Below, piece after piece: positions 1-8,716 of a stretch of DNA of 64,000 bases. Made by a program: the position numbers and the translations under genes. Every line of letters begins with the position of its first letter. Positions within the stretch are counted from its first letter, which is position 1. Source of the DNA: Clostridiales bacterium DTU070 (lineage in GTDB: Bacteria > Bacillota > Clostridia > DSM-8532); the NCBI GenBank assembly GCA_001513105.1, contig LFSH01000082.1, positions 29,595-93,594 on the forward strand. Direction: 5' to 3'. The notes beneath the pieces are model-generated. The model was not told where the DNA came from. It saw only the letters and a program-made list of their open reading frames with translations, and did no database searches.

Positions 1-149
1 ATTCTTCATAAGCATTTTTGCGAGTTTCGGCTTGCCCGAGCTGAACTGCACAGTTCTTGCAAATGCAGCGACTGTTTCTGAGCATTCGCACGATATCTTT
101 ACCTTCAAGTGTTTGCGGATATCGTGCAATGCAATGAAAACTATGCAAA
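1..149. other. Left-edge sequence, no gene called
   Basis: No ORF with a convincing start is visible here. The minus strand has an open frame running off the left edge, but it has no ATG or RBS at its beginning, so I do not call it. The stretch holds a perfect 10-bp inverted repeat, GCACGATATC at 88-97 and GATATCGTGC at 118-127, with a 20-nt spacer. It lies just downstream of the TipAS-domain fragment. No T-run follows either arm, so a terminator role is not supported. Confidence 0.3.
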
Positions 150-575
150 TTATTTATTCATTCCGGTATAGTTTAAAATGGCTTCCTTTAGGAACTCTGC
201 CGCTCCGGGGCATATTTTGTCATAGTATTCCCTGAAACGTTCGTCCTGAACATACATATGCGCGAACCCGGCATGAGCCTCCCTGCTGTATTCAGGCCAT
301 GTAAAGCCAAGCCACTGCCTGTGCAGGTCTGCTACTTTCCAGCCAAGCTCTCCTGCAGGGTCACCGCTTTTGCAGGCCTCTTTCAGCAATTCATTTACCT
401 GTTCGCCGATTTTTGTGAATTCCGCAAACTGTTCCTCGGTCATATCCATAAACCTTTTATTGGACTTATCAACTGTTTCGTTTCCGTATTTTGCCCTTAT
501 TTCTGTGCCGTATTTCTTCTCGTTTTCATCAACAAGGCTTTTCTTGAAACCTTCAAACTTCTCAGTGTCCTTCAT
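150..575 (-). pseudogene. TipAS-domain protein, probable 5'-truncated MerR-family regulator
   Basis: The protein matches the C-terminal drug-recognition half (TipAS) of MerR-type regulators. The segment from MKDTEKFEGFKK onward, the EIRAKYG stretch and the GWKVADLHRQWLGF region read like this family. A full TipA-like protein is about 250 residues and begins with a MerR DNA-binding domain, which is absent. The open frame continues upstream to 746 through the end of the linker coiled coil, but that part runs into the terminator of the xylanase gene. I chose the ATG at 575 because GGGAGAGG lies just upstream, giving about 141 residues. It is either a remnant or a stand-alone TipAS protein that binds a small molecule without acting on DNA. 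Confidence 0.6.
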
Positions 576-720
576 GGAACCTCTCCCTTCCTTCTGTGCT
601 ATTGTCCTTTCAACGTTTGAAATGAGCCTGCTAATCCTTGCTTTCTCGTTAAGGAGTTTTTTATGATGGCTTTTCGGATAGTCTATACCTTTACGTAACG
701 CTAATGTCAACACTTTTAAA

Positions 721-756
721 AAAATACCTCTGCCCCAATCCGGCAAAGGTATTTTT
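721..756 (-). terminator. Terminator after the GH10 gene
   Basis: The arms AAAATACCTCTGCC and GGCAAAGGTATTTTT pair with one mismatch around a 7-nt loop. On the minus strand the hairpin is followed by a T-run. It sits just after the GH10 stop and also covers the 5' end of the extended TipAS frame, which argues that the upstream part of that frame is not translated. Confidence 0.7.
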
Positions 757-767
757 ACTTACTAACT

Positions 768-2252
768 CTACGATCCCATTATTCTTTTCTTCAGCGCCTT
801 CAGCCTGAAATACATTTCACGGGGTATAAAATCCTCAAACAGGAACGGGGATGTCTTCATAAAGCCGGGATCCTGGAAATCCCACCATGTGATGGCTTTG
901 ATCTCGAGCCTTGCTGCAGCAATTGTATAAAACTGCTCAACCCAGTCTGCCTGGACATGCTCATCCCATGGCGCATGCCAGATTCCTTTCGTTAATCCTA
1001 TTTGCGACTGGGGATCGGCTGATTCTACATTATCCCGCTCTCCGCGTGCAGGACCGCTTGGAACTCCCATTTCCGTTATATGAACAGGCTTGCCGAACCT
1101 GGCATACTCGTTCAGAAGAAGGCTTACAGCCACCATGTCCCTTGCCGGAAAGTAAAGCTGTACACCGACTGCGTCAAAATCAATACCTTTCTCCATGGCC
1201 CGTTCAAAGAAAGCCAGCGGGGACACGGGCTGTTCAAAAACGGGACCGTAACAGACGAACTTCCCTGCAACATACTCCGCGAAAGGCAGGCAAACATTAA
1301 TTATCGATGTGGCTTCGGGGTTGCTTTCACGAACGGTTTCGCAGCATATACGCGCCAGGTCCATGAGTTCGTCCTGGGTGAAATCAAAACAGTTCGCCCA
1401 GTCGTGAGGCTCGTTTATTGAATCCCACACATCTATCCTGCCGCGGTACCTTGTAACGGTCTTCCTGATATATTCCTGTGCAAACCGTGATAATTCCTTA
1501 TAGCTTCTTCCGTACATCCATTTTGGGTTAACTCCGCCATGCCCGAACCACAACGGGTGTCCTTTCGCCTTTATCCCGTTCGATTCGCACCATTCCAGGA
1601 TTTCGTCACGGCGGGCATAGTCAAATATCCCCTCCTCGGGTACCACCTGGTAATAATAAAAGGGTAATGTCGCAAAGTTGAAAAGTTCTGTAAAATATTT
1701 CGAATGAAGATTGTCACCCGAATATTTAAACGCGTTGCAGCCAAGCAGGAGATCCGGCCTGGGACTTGACTCAGTTTTTGCACGGGAGGTTTCAAACAGC
1801 GCAGCCTCGGCTGCAAAAATTGCATGGGAAAGGGCTTTCAGTAGGCAGTAATCCCGCTCCGTGCCTTTTTCGGACAATTCCTTGTATTCATACGCGGCAT
1901 CGAGGTGCCCCCTCGCATAAACAGATAGCTCAAAGCCTTTTCCAATCCTTTCAGCCTCATAGATATACGTTTTCAGCGCTTCGGAAACAAAATCAACAGT
2001 ATCGTCCGTATAGCCCTGTCCCTCGTTGTGCGCCATAACCCAAATGTTCCCGTAAAGCGGAATATTCAACCTTGCATGAAGCATATACGGGCTTTTTGTA
2101 ACTTTAAGCTCAACTGTTCCGTCGGGCATTATGCGGCTTTCCCGGATATCGGGTTCAAAGTGAAGATCGCTTGCATAGAGTGTATTAAGCAGGTACTCCG
2201 GAACAGGTTCTCCGTTTGTTCCCGTGATCCTGACCCTGATAAGTTTTTCCAT
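768..2252 (-). CDS. Intracellular GH10 endo-beta-1,4-xylanase
   Basis: This is a glycoside hydrolase family 10 enzyme cleaving beta-1,4-xylosidic bonds with retention. The acid/base glutamate is in DSINEPHDW (about E281) and the nucleophile in HITEMGVPSG (about E394). The TIM-barrel core covers roughly residues 160-490, preceded by a domain of about 150 residues that I do not recognise, possibly a beta-rich accessory module. No signal peptide is present (it starts MEKLIRVRIT), so it should act in the cytoplasm on imported xylo-oligosaccharides. An AGGAG lies upstream of the ATG. It lies 72 nt downstream of proS on the same strand and ends at a strong terminator. It probably works with the GH43 enzyme and UxuA found elsewhere in the window. 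Confidence 0.9.
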   Translation of the reverse strand: MEKLIRVRITGTNGEPVPEYLLNTLYASDLHFEPDIRESRIMPDGTVELKVTKSPYMLHARLNIPLYGNIWVMAHNEGQGYTDDTVDFVSEALKTYIYEAERIGKGFELSVYARGHLDAAYEYKELSEKGTERDYCLLKALSHAIFAAEAALFETSRAKTESSPRPDLLLGCNAFKYSGDNLHSKYFTELFNFATLPFYYYQVVPEEGIFDYARRDEILEWCESNGIKAKGHPLWFGHGGVNPKWMYGRSYKELSRFAQEYIRKTVTRYRGRIDVWDSINEPHDWANCFDFTQDELMDLARICCETVRESNPEATSIINVCLPFAEYVAGKFVCYGPVFEQPVSPLAFFERAMEKGIDFDAVGVQLYFPARDMVAVSLLLNEYARFGKPVHITEMGVPSGPARGERDNVESADPQSQIGLTKGIWHAPWDEHVQADWVEQFYTIAAARLEIKAITWWDFQDPGFMKTSPFLFEDFIPREMYFRLKALKKRIMGS

Positions 2253-2324
2253 TGTATAATCAGCTCCTCTCAGCTTCTATTCTACCCTTGAACCATGTTC
2301 CCTTTCAATCGCGGTTTGCCTTTT

Positions 2325-4022
2325 TTATTCAACCAGTAATTCCCTGACCCTGCTTTCCACGTGTTCAACCGGTACTGTCTCTCTTATTTTTTTATCGCGG
2401 GTGACAATTTCAACCTCACCATTTTCAACATTTCGTTTACTCACTATAATCCTTACAGGCACTCCCAAAAGATCAGCATCGGCAAACTGAATGCCTGCAG
2501 CAACCTCCCTGTTGTCAAAAATAACTTCAAAGCTCCTGTTCAGCCTGTCATACAAATTCTGTCCGACCCTGTTTACCTCTTCAATACTTCCGTTCAGCAT
2601 GCAGATATGAACCTGCCACGGTGCAACCGCCTTCGGCCAGACAGGCCCGAATTCATCATGGTGTGATTCAATGATGCAGGCGATAAGCCTTCCTATGCCA
2701 ATGCCGTAGCAGCCCATTACGGGATGTTTCCTTTCCCCGTCCTTATCTATATATGTCATGTTCATGCTTTCGGTATACTTTGTATCAAGCTGGAATATAT
2801 TCCCGACTTCAATTCCCCTATTAAGGGTCAGCCTGCCCCCGCAATGAACGCATGAATCATTTTCGCTTACCTTTGCAACATCAGCAAACACGGCATCCTT
2901 AATGTCTCTTTCAATACTTACGCCTCTCAGGTGATAGTCAACCCTGTTTGCACCGCAGACGGTATTTCTTTCACCCTTAAGGGACAGATCAAAAAGTATG
3001 TCAACCTTGCTTCTGTCAAGGCCAACGGCCCCGATAAAACCAAATTGCAAATCGGTTTCATCGTAAGCCGTAAAGGGTTTAATGCCGGATTTGACCAGTT
3101 TCCTCAGTTTTGCCTCGCTTACCTGCAGGTCACCGCGTATGAAAACAACAAGCGGTTTTGGAGAGTTTTCAACCGAGAAAACGGTTGCTTTCATGGTTTT
3201 ACCTGCAGGTATGTTCAAATACCCGGCAAGGGAGTCTATATCCTTTATGCCGGGCGTATACACCTCTTCAAGGGGCTGTTCCGTGTCACTGCCGGATGAT
3301 ATTTTCGACACGGCCACCTCGATATTTGCCCTGTAGCCGCAGCTTTCACACAGCACAATTGTATCTTCCCCGGCATCGGTCAGCAGCATAAACTCATGGG
3401 CAACATCACCGCCCATCATACCCGTGTCCGAGCGTACCGATATCACCTCCGGAAGGCCCACTCTCTGAAAAATCCTGTGATATGCTTCCAAAACCCTGTT
3501 GTAGAACCGGTTAAGGTCTTCTTGCGACGTATGGAAGGAATATGCGTCTTTCATGATAAACTCTCTGACACGGATTAGGCCGCCCCTGGACCTGGGTTCA
3601 TCCCTGATTTTTGTTTGTATCTGGTATATCATGAAAGGGTATTTCGTATATGACAGGGCTTCGTTCCTTGCCAGGTGAACGGCTGCCTCTTCATGGGTCA
3701 TGCCAAGGACCATGTCATTGCCTGTCCGATCCTGGAAACGCACCATTTCACTGCCTATACTGAAATACCGACCTGACTCTTTCAGCAGATCAGCAGGCAA
3801 AGCAACCGGGAACAGGACTTCCTGTCCGCCTATCCGGTCCATCTCCTCGCGTATTACGTTCTCAATCTTTGAAGCAATTCGCTTTGCCGGAGGAAGCAGG
3901 GAATATATTCCGTTTGAAACCCGGCGAATATAGCCGCCCCGTACAAGATAAACATGACTTGTAAGGACAGCGTCACCGGGTTTCTGCTTCATTCTTTCTC
4001 CGAGCAAATCCCTGATCAGCAT
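2325..4022 (-). CDS. proS: Prolyl-tRNA synthetase, bacterial type with editing insertion
   Basis: This enzyme charges tRNA-Pro with proline in the cytoplasm. Class II motifs are visible: motif 2 region RDEPRSRGGLIRVREF and motif 3 GCYGIGIGRLIACIIE. Between them is the YbaK-like editing insertion (about residues 240-390). A C-terminal anticodon-binding domain starts near PWQVHICMLN. The ORF track begins at 4121, but I chose ATG 4022 (MLIRDLLGERMKQKPGDA) because this is the normal family start and AAAGGA precedes it. The result is 565 residues, usual for the family. No T-box specifier or antiterminator is visible upstream, although many clostridial synthetase genes have one. Confidence 0.95.
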   Translation of the reverse strand: MLIRDLLGERMKQKPGDAVLTSHVYLVRGGYIRRVSNGIYSLLPPAKRIASKIENVIREEMDRIGGQEVLFPVALPADLLKESGRYFSIGSEMVRFQDRTGNDMVLGMTHEEAAVHLARNEALSYTKYPFMIYQIQTKIRDEPRSRGGLIRVREFIMKDAYSFHTSQEDLNRFYNRVLEAYHRIFQRVGLPEVISVRSDTGMMGGDVAHEFMLLTDAGEDTIVLCESCGYRANIEVAVSKISSGSDTEQPLEEVYTPGIKDIDSLAGYLNIPAGKTMKATVFSVENSPKPLVVFIRGDLQVSEAKLRKLVKSGIKPFTAYDETDLQFGFIGAVGLDRSKVDILFDLSLKGERNTVCGANRVDYHLRGVSIERDIKDAVFADVAKVSENDSCVHCGGRLTLNRGIEVGNIFQLDTKYTESMNMTYIDKDGERKHPVMGCYGIGIGRLIACIIESHHDEFGPVWPKAVAPWQVHICMLNGSIEEVNRVGQNLYDRLNRSFEVIFDNREVAAGIQFADADLLGVPVRIIVSKRNVENGEVEIVTRDKKIRETVPVEHVESRVRELLVE

Positions 4023-4298
4023 AAGCACCAATCCTTTCAAACCGTAATTACACTGCATGAAAACAATAGATGCATGAATATAAATTAAATAAATTTTATG
4101 TAAAAATAAAAGAAAGTACAAGCAATATTATTATTTTAACAGAAAATAAAAACATGCCGGATTATGCGGTGATTGATTTTGGACAGGCATTGCCCCTATA
4201 ATTTTTTCATGCCTTTTAATGGCTTTTATTTCAATGATATTGCATAATATCAATTATTTGTATGACTTGCTGATTTGTCAATGGGATTGAGGAAGAAT

Positions 4299-4969
4299 AT
4301 GGCTTATATTTGCATTGACTTTGATAAGGGGGTTCCGCGTCTTTCCTATACCGGCTGTTCAAGATGTACAAGCCTGATAGGAATCAGCCTGTCCCAGACA
4401 AAAAACAGGGGATGCTGTTACTACTTCCCGAAGTTTTACCCGTGGAAATCCAAAGAATGTGCCACTCTGAAGAAGGAACGGCATTGCTTTACAGCATTGT
4501 CAGCATGCCCAATACCGTTATATATGACGATCATATTCTTGTTAAAGGAAGTTATGACATTATACTTCACGACAAAATGATGAGGGAAGGGCTTGTGCCT
4601 GTGGACGGAAATGTTACCGATACATCGGTTTTTTTTAAAACATGCCCCTTTGTCCGTTCGGGTTCGGGCTGCACCCTTCCGCCGCGGTACAGATCATACG
4701 TCTGTAATTTCTTTCTTTGCCGTGAAATCCTTGAAAACCCGGAGTATAAGGATAAACTTGAGCCGTATGTAAGGGAACGGAACAATTATGTCCGTTTTCT
4801 TGAATGGGAAAACAACCAGCTGTTTACAGCAATGAATGAGGAAGGTCTCTCATTCAGAAAAAACCTTGACGGTGCAATTGAATTTCTTAAAAATCTTGAG
4901 ATAAACCAATACGATTTCCCGCTTCTTGAGCCCGTTGTTATACCTGACAATCATTCAATGGGCGCATGA
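4299..4969 (+). pseudogene. Cys-rich conserved hypothetical protein with a frameshift
   Basis: Two overlapping frames make one protein. The frame starting at ATG 4299 (MAYICIDFDKG, preceded by GAGGAAGAAT) gives a Cys-rich N-terminus with CSRC and GCCYYFPKF. The frame ending at 4969 continues with VEIQRM, CPFVRSGSGCTLPPRYRSY and CNFFLC. Together they resemble an uncharacterised clostridial family of about 220 residues with conserved cysteines, possibly metal or Fe-S ligands. The switch falls at the T4 run 4434-4437, where one extra T would join the frames as KFLPVEIQRM. This is either a real one-base deletion or a sequence error. No function is assigned. Confidence 0.65.
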
Positions 4970-5077
4970 TATCCCGTACCAGGTTCACAAACTCTAAATA
5001 TAATTCCTGTAAACTGTGTTATAATTAAGTAGATGCCGGTATGGCATATTATCAACTTTCTGCGGGAGTTGGAGTTT

Positions 5078-5953
5078 GTGAAGGGTGTCCGCTTAAAAAT
5101 CAAAAAGGCCGTAATATTGACACTGGTTACTGACATTATTCAGACAGCTGCTTTGACAGCCCTGCTTCTGTACCTGTTTTTATCACCGAAATCGTTCCTT
5201 TCCCAATCCGATACTGGAGAAAGGATATTTATTGCATCCGTAACAGTCGTATCCTTTGCGGCGATTTTTTTCTCAATGCGCGATATATATCATATTATTG
5301 ACATCAATCTGCAGAACAGTATGATCAGGGAAGCCCTGAGCTCGGTTGAGAACCTGAACAATTCACTGAGAGCCCAGAGGCACGATTTCCTTAACCATCT
5401 TCAGGTTGTTTACGGCCTGATAGAACTGGATGAATATTATGAAGCAAAAAACTATATCAATAAAGTATATAAAGATATACAGTCGGTCAGCCGTGTGCTG
5501 AAAACAGCCAATCCCGCCGTTAATGCCCTGCTGCAGGCCAAGCTGATGACCTGCGAGGAAAACCGGATAAACGCCGAGATTCTTGTTTCATCCCGCTTTG
5601 AGAACATTCCCGTTCCGTCATGGGAATTATGCAGGGTACTTGGAAACCTTACGGACAATGCAATTTCAGAACTCTGCGAAAAACCCGATAACCGTCTTCT
5701 GCAAATCGAATTAAAGGAAGATCCCGGATCATTTATTGCCGTTGTTAAGGACAACGGTCGGGGAATTCCCGACAGCATCAGGGACAGGATATTTGAACCC
5801 GGGTTCACGACAAAAAAGAACGGTGAAGGCATGGGACTTTCGATAGCAAGGAGAATAATACATAAATACGGCGGAAGGATTGAAGTGAACAGGGATAACT
5901 ACTGGACGGTGTTTACGGTATTTATGCCTAAACAGGAACCGCCTGATGTATGA
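5078..5953 (+). CDS. Sensor histidine kinase, SpoOB/CitA-like
   Basis: This is a membrane-bound kinase with two N-terminal membrane helices (around VILTLVTDIIQTAALTALLL and IFIASVTVVSFAAIFF). The H-box RHDFLNHLQVVYGL is of the SpoOB type, and the C-terminal ATPase domain carries DNAISEL, DNGRGIP and GEGMGLSIARR. No sensor domain of any size separates the helices. The ORF track starts at ATG 5033, but a TATAAT at 5020-5025 would place transcription start at about that codon. I therefore prefer GTG 5078, which has GGGAG upstream, giving 291 residues. The likely partner is the LytTR regulator at 7966, with three genes in between. Confidence 0.85.
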   Translation: MKGVRLKIKKAVILTLVTDIIQTAALTALLLYLFLSPKSFLSQSDTGERIFIASVTVVSFAAIFFSMRDIYHIIDINLQNSMIREALSSVENLNNSLRAQRHDFLNHLQVVYGLIELDEYYEAKNYINKVYKDIQSVSRVLKTANPAVNALLQAKLMTCEENRINAEILVSSRFENIPVPSWELCRVLGNLTDNAISELCEKPDNRLLQIELKEDPGSFIAVVKDNGRGIPDSIRDRIFEPGFTTKKNGEGMGLSIARRIIHKYGGRIEVNRDNYWTVFTVFMPKQEPPDV

Positions 5954-6072
5954 TTTCAGGTAAAAACGACATTTGAACTGCAGAACTGTATTATTTGTCA
6001 GGTTAATCTTCAGTCAGCCGCAGTTAAGAAGTATAATTATAACCAGTAAAGCCGTTAAAAGGAGGTGCTGCT

Positions 6073-6570
6073 GTGGATATTTTCAGTTTCCTGGATGGAA
6101 TACAGATATACCAGGTAATAATACTTCTTCTTGGCATTATCCTGTTAATAATTGAAATGTTTACTCCCGGGTTCGGCGTACCGGGCGGCATGGGCATTAT
6201 TCTTCTGGTCGCCGGTATCATCCTGACGGCTTCAACCCCGTTTGAGGCTCTCGTCATGATAGTAATTCTGCTTATTATTTTGGGTGCGGCGCTTAAAATA
6301 ATCCTGCATTCGGCTGCAAGTGGATGGCTGTCGAAAACCCTTATTCTGAACGATTCATTAACCAAAAGCGCCGGATATATCGGAACAGAGGATCTTGAAT
6401 ACTTTGTAGGCAAAGAGGGAATAACTCTTACTGTTTTAAGGCCTTCAGGCAGCGCAGAATTTGATGGAGTAAAACTTGATGTTGTCAGTGAAGGCGAGTA
6501 CATCCCCAAAAATACAAAAGTGAAAATAACCGAGGTTTCGGGGCGCAGAATTGTGGTAAAACCCGTTTAA
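6073..6570 (+). CDS. NfeD-family membrane protein, short form
   Basis: This 165-residue protein has membrane helices in the first half (IILLLGIILLIIEMF, GIILLVAGIILTA, MIVILLIILGAAL). The C-terminal OB-fold begins near GKEGITLTVLRPSG and ends ITEVSGRRIVVKPV. This is the NfeD1b-type layout without the ClpP-like protease domain of long NfeD proteins. Such proteins act with flotillins in membrane microdomains, and the flotillin gene follows after 83 nt. It starts with GTG behind a near-perfect AAAAGGAGG. Confidence 0.88.
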   Translation: MDIFSFLDGIQIYQVIILLLGIILLIIEMFTPGFGVPGGMGIILLVAGIILTASTPFEALVMIVILLIILGAALKIILHSAASGWLSKTLILNDSLTKSAGYIGTEDLEYFVGKEGITLTVLRPSGSAEFDGVKLDVVSEGEYIPKNTKVKITEVSGRRIVVKPV

Positions 6571-6653
6571 TGCCTTTTTTAAGGTCGGGACGCGCATCTT
6601 TCACCGTACAGGTCTGAAACTTCAAGATAATTAATATAAAGGAGGGTTTCCAA

Positions 6654-7652
6654 ATGTCAGGGAGTTTGGTTGGAATTTTGGTAATAATCATTGCAGTTAT
6701 ATTGTTTTTCTCATTGTTTTTCAGTTTTGTACCCGTTGGATTGTGGATTTCAGCTGCAGCATCCGGGGTAAGGGTTGGTATTTTAACCCTTGTAGGTATG
6801 AGGTTAAGAAGGGTGGTACCGTCAAGGATAGTGAATCCCCTGATTAAAGCAAGGAAAGCCGGGCTTGACGTTACCATCAACCAGCTTGAGGCGCATTACC
6901 TTGCGGGCGGAAATGTAGACAAGGTTGTTAATGCTCTTATTGCCGCCCAGAGAGCAAACATACCTCTCGGCTTTGAAAGAGCGGCGGCGATAGATCTGGC
7001 AGGCAGAGATGTTTTAGAGGCGGTCCAGATGAGTGTTAACCCGAAAGTAATCGAGACACCGAATATAGCATCTATTGCAAAGGACGGTATTGAGCTGATT
7101 GCAAAGGCAAGGGTTACGGTCAGGGCAAACATTGACCGTCTCGTGGGCGGTGCCGGTGAGCAAACCATCATCGCCCGTGTCGGTGAGGGTATTGTTACTA
7201 CCGTAGGTTCATCGGAGTCGCACAAGGAGGTTCTTGAAAACCCCGACCTTATATCCAAAACCGTTCTTGAAAAGGGTCTTGATGCAGGCACCGCGTTTGA
7301 AATTCTTTCTATTGACATAGCCGATATTGATGTGGGCAGAAACATAGGCGCACAGCTCCAGACCGACCAGGCCGAGGCCGACAAGCGCATTGCCCAGGCC
7401 AAGGCTGAGGAAAGAAGGGCAATGGCCGTTGCAAAGGAACAGGAAATGAAGGCCATGGTACAGGAAATGAGAGCCAAAGTTGTTGAAGCAGAGGCAGAGG
7501 TTCCCAGGGCGATGGCAATGGCGCTTCGCGAGGGCAAATTAGGTGTTATGGATTATTACAACATGCAGAACATAATATCCGACACCCAAATGAGGAATTC
7601 AATATCAAGTATGAGCAGGCAGGATAACAATAAACAGCCCGACAAGAAATAA
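6654..7652 (+). CDS. floA: Flotillin-like protein FloA
   Basis: This is a membrane scaffold protein of the FloA (YqfA) family, which organises lipid-raft-like domains in Firmicutes. An N-terminal hydrophobic segment ([20 protein letters not shown]) anchors it. The SPFH/band-7-like region follows ([20 protein letters not shown] onward). A C-terminal Ala/Glu-rich coiled coil ([19 protein letters not shown]) supports oligomerisation. Its 332 residues match the family. The RBS is AAGGAGGG. It lies directly after nfeD, the usual pairing, but here both sit between a histidine kinase and a response regulator, which is unusual. Confidence 0.93.
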   Translation: MSGSLVGILVIIIAVILFFSLFFSFVPVGLWISAAASGVRVGILTLVGMRLRRVVPSRIVNPLIKARKAGLDVTINQLEAHYLAGGNVDKVVNALIAAQRANIPLGFERAAAIDLAGRDVLEAVQMSVNPKVIETPNIASIAKDGIELIAKARVTVRANIDRLVGGAGEQTIIARVGEGIVTTVGSSESHKEVLENPDLISKTVLEKGLDAGTAFEILSIDIADIDVGRNIGAQLQTDQAEADKRIAQAKAEERRAMAVAKEQEMKAMVQEMRAKVVEAEAEVPRAMAMALREGKLGVMDYYNMQNIISDTQMRNSISSMSRQDNNKQPDKK

Positions 7653-7684
7653 CAAACCGTATCATGAAGGCAGGTGCAGCGTAA

Positions 7685-7969
7685 ATGGCAAAACATCTCA
7701 ACCAATACTACAACCAACACTATGGGAATGTTTATTCCCGGAACAAAAACGATACACAGTCAGATCCCGGTACGAAAAAGCAGAACCCGAATACCGCGGT
7801 TAAGAATGAAAGTTTAAAATCAACTGTCAGAAATCCATCAGATGCCAGGACAACACCGGCAGTTGATGCACCTGTTTTCCCATCCCCGCTTGACAGGAAT
7901 AACCTGATTGCAGGGATAATAATGTCGGAGATCCTGGGAAAACCGAAAGCCATAAGAAAAGGTTGGTGA
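7685..7969 (+). CDS. Small Asn/Gln-rich protein of unknown function
   Basis: This 94-residue protein follows floA after 32 nt with an AGGTG-type RBS. The first 65 residues are polar, Asn/Gln/Lys/Thr-rich and probably disordered. The C-terminus (NNLIAGIIMSEILGKPKAIRKG) could form one amphipathic helix. No signal peptide, membrane helix or known motif is visible. Its stop overlaps the GTG of the response regulator gene as GTGA, so the two are probably translationally coupled. I do not recognise a family. Confidence 0.6.
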   Translation: MAKHLNQYYNQHYGNVYSRNKNDTQSDPGTKKQNPNTAVKNESLKSTVRNPSDARTTPAVDAPVFPSPLDRNNLIAGIIMSEILGKPKAIRKGW

Positions 7970-8715
7970 AAACCTTGTACAGGGTTTTATTGGCCGATGA
8001 TGATGCCGGGATGAGGCTTCTTTTGAAAAAAGTACTGGAAAAAAACACTCAGTTCAGTGTGGCCGGAGAGGCAGCGGATGGAGAATCTGCTGTTTCTCTT
8101 GCAGAAACGCTGAAACCCGATGTCATCTTCATGGACGTGGAAATGCCGGGTTTAAACGGGGTGGAATGCGCTAAAAGGATCCAGGATATAAACCCCAAGA
8201 CAATTATTATTTTTGCCACCGCCCATGAGCAATACATGCCCGAAGCGTTTGAACTTTACGCCTTTGATTATATCGTCAAACCATTCAATATACAGCGGAT
8301 TCATCAGACCCTGAACAGGATAGCCGCCTTGCTCGGGCAAAAGGAAAACGTTCATTCAAGACCGCCTTCACACGAAAAATCCGGGCTTCGAAAGCTTGTA
8401 ATCAAAAACAGGGAAGGCATATCACTAATTGACGAGGAAGACATAGTTTTAATACAGCGTGAGAGCAAAAGTACGGCAATATACACTTCCGACGGGCAAA
8501 AATACGTTACTTCGGAAGGAGTAACCGAGCTTGAATCCCGGCTTGACAAAAACCTGTTCTTTAGAAGCCACCGATCATATATTATAAATATTTCCCACGT
8601 GCATAAAATATATCCGTACGGCCGCTGGACCTACGTGGCAAAACTCAGGGACTCCGATATGGACGCCCTGATCACCCATGAAAAGTACGAAGAGCTTCAG
8701 AAACTTTTCAAATAA
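7966..8715 (+). CDS. LytTR-family response regulator
   Basis: An N-terminal receiver domain has the acidic pair in LADDDAG, the phosphoacceptor Asp in FMDVEMPGLNG and the Lys in YIVKPFN. A C-terminal LytTR DNA-binding domain follows (SLIDEEDIVLIQRESKSTAI, then FFRSHRSYIINI). It should bind direct repeats upstream of targets after phosphorylation, most likely by the SpoOB-type kinase at 5078. The ORF track uses TTG 7963. GTG 7966 makes a GTGA overlap with the upstream stop, and AAAAGG precedes it. The gene ends 1 nt from the convergent DUF4236 gene. Confidence 0.9.
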   Translation: MKTLYRVLLADDDAGMRLLLKKVLEKNTQFSVAGEAADGESAVSLAETLKPDVIFMDVEMPGLNGVECAKRIQDINPKTIIIFATAHEQYMPEAFELYAFDYIVKPFNIQRIHQTLNRIAALLGQKENVHSRPPSHEKSGLRKLVIKNREGISLIDEEDIVLIQRESKSTAIYTSDGQKYVTSEGVTELESRLDKNLFFRSHRSYIINISHVHKIYPYGRWTYVAKLRDSDMDALITHEKYEELQKLFK

Positions 8716-8716
8716 C

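Noticed and set aside
768-2252. Secreted xylanase
   Set aside because: The N-terminus MEKLIRVRITG has no signal peptide or lipobox.
4023-4298. T-box leader upstream of proS
   Set aside because: Clostridial proS genes can have T-boxes, but I found no AGGGTGGNACCGCG-like motif or terminator/antiterminator pair in this gap.
5033-5077. ATG 5033 as start of the histidine kinase
   Set aside because: It lacks an RBS and lies at the expected transcription start of a TATAAT box. GTG 5078 has GGGAG upstream.
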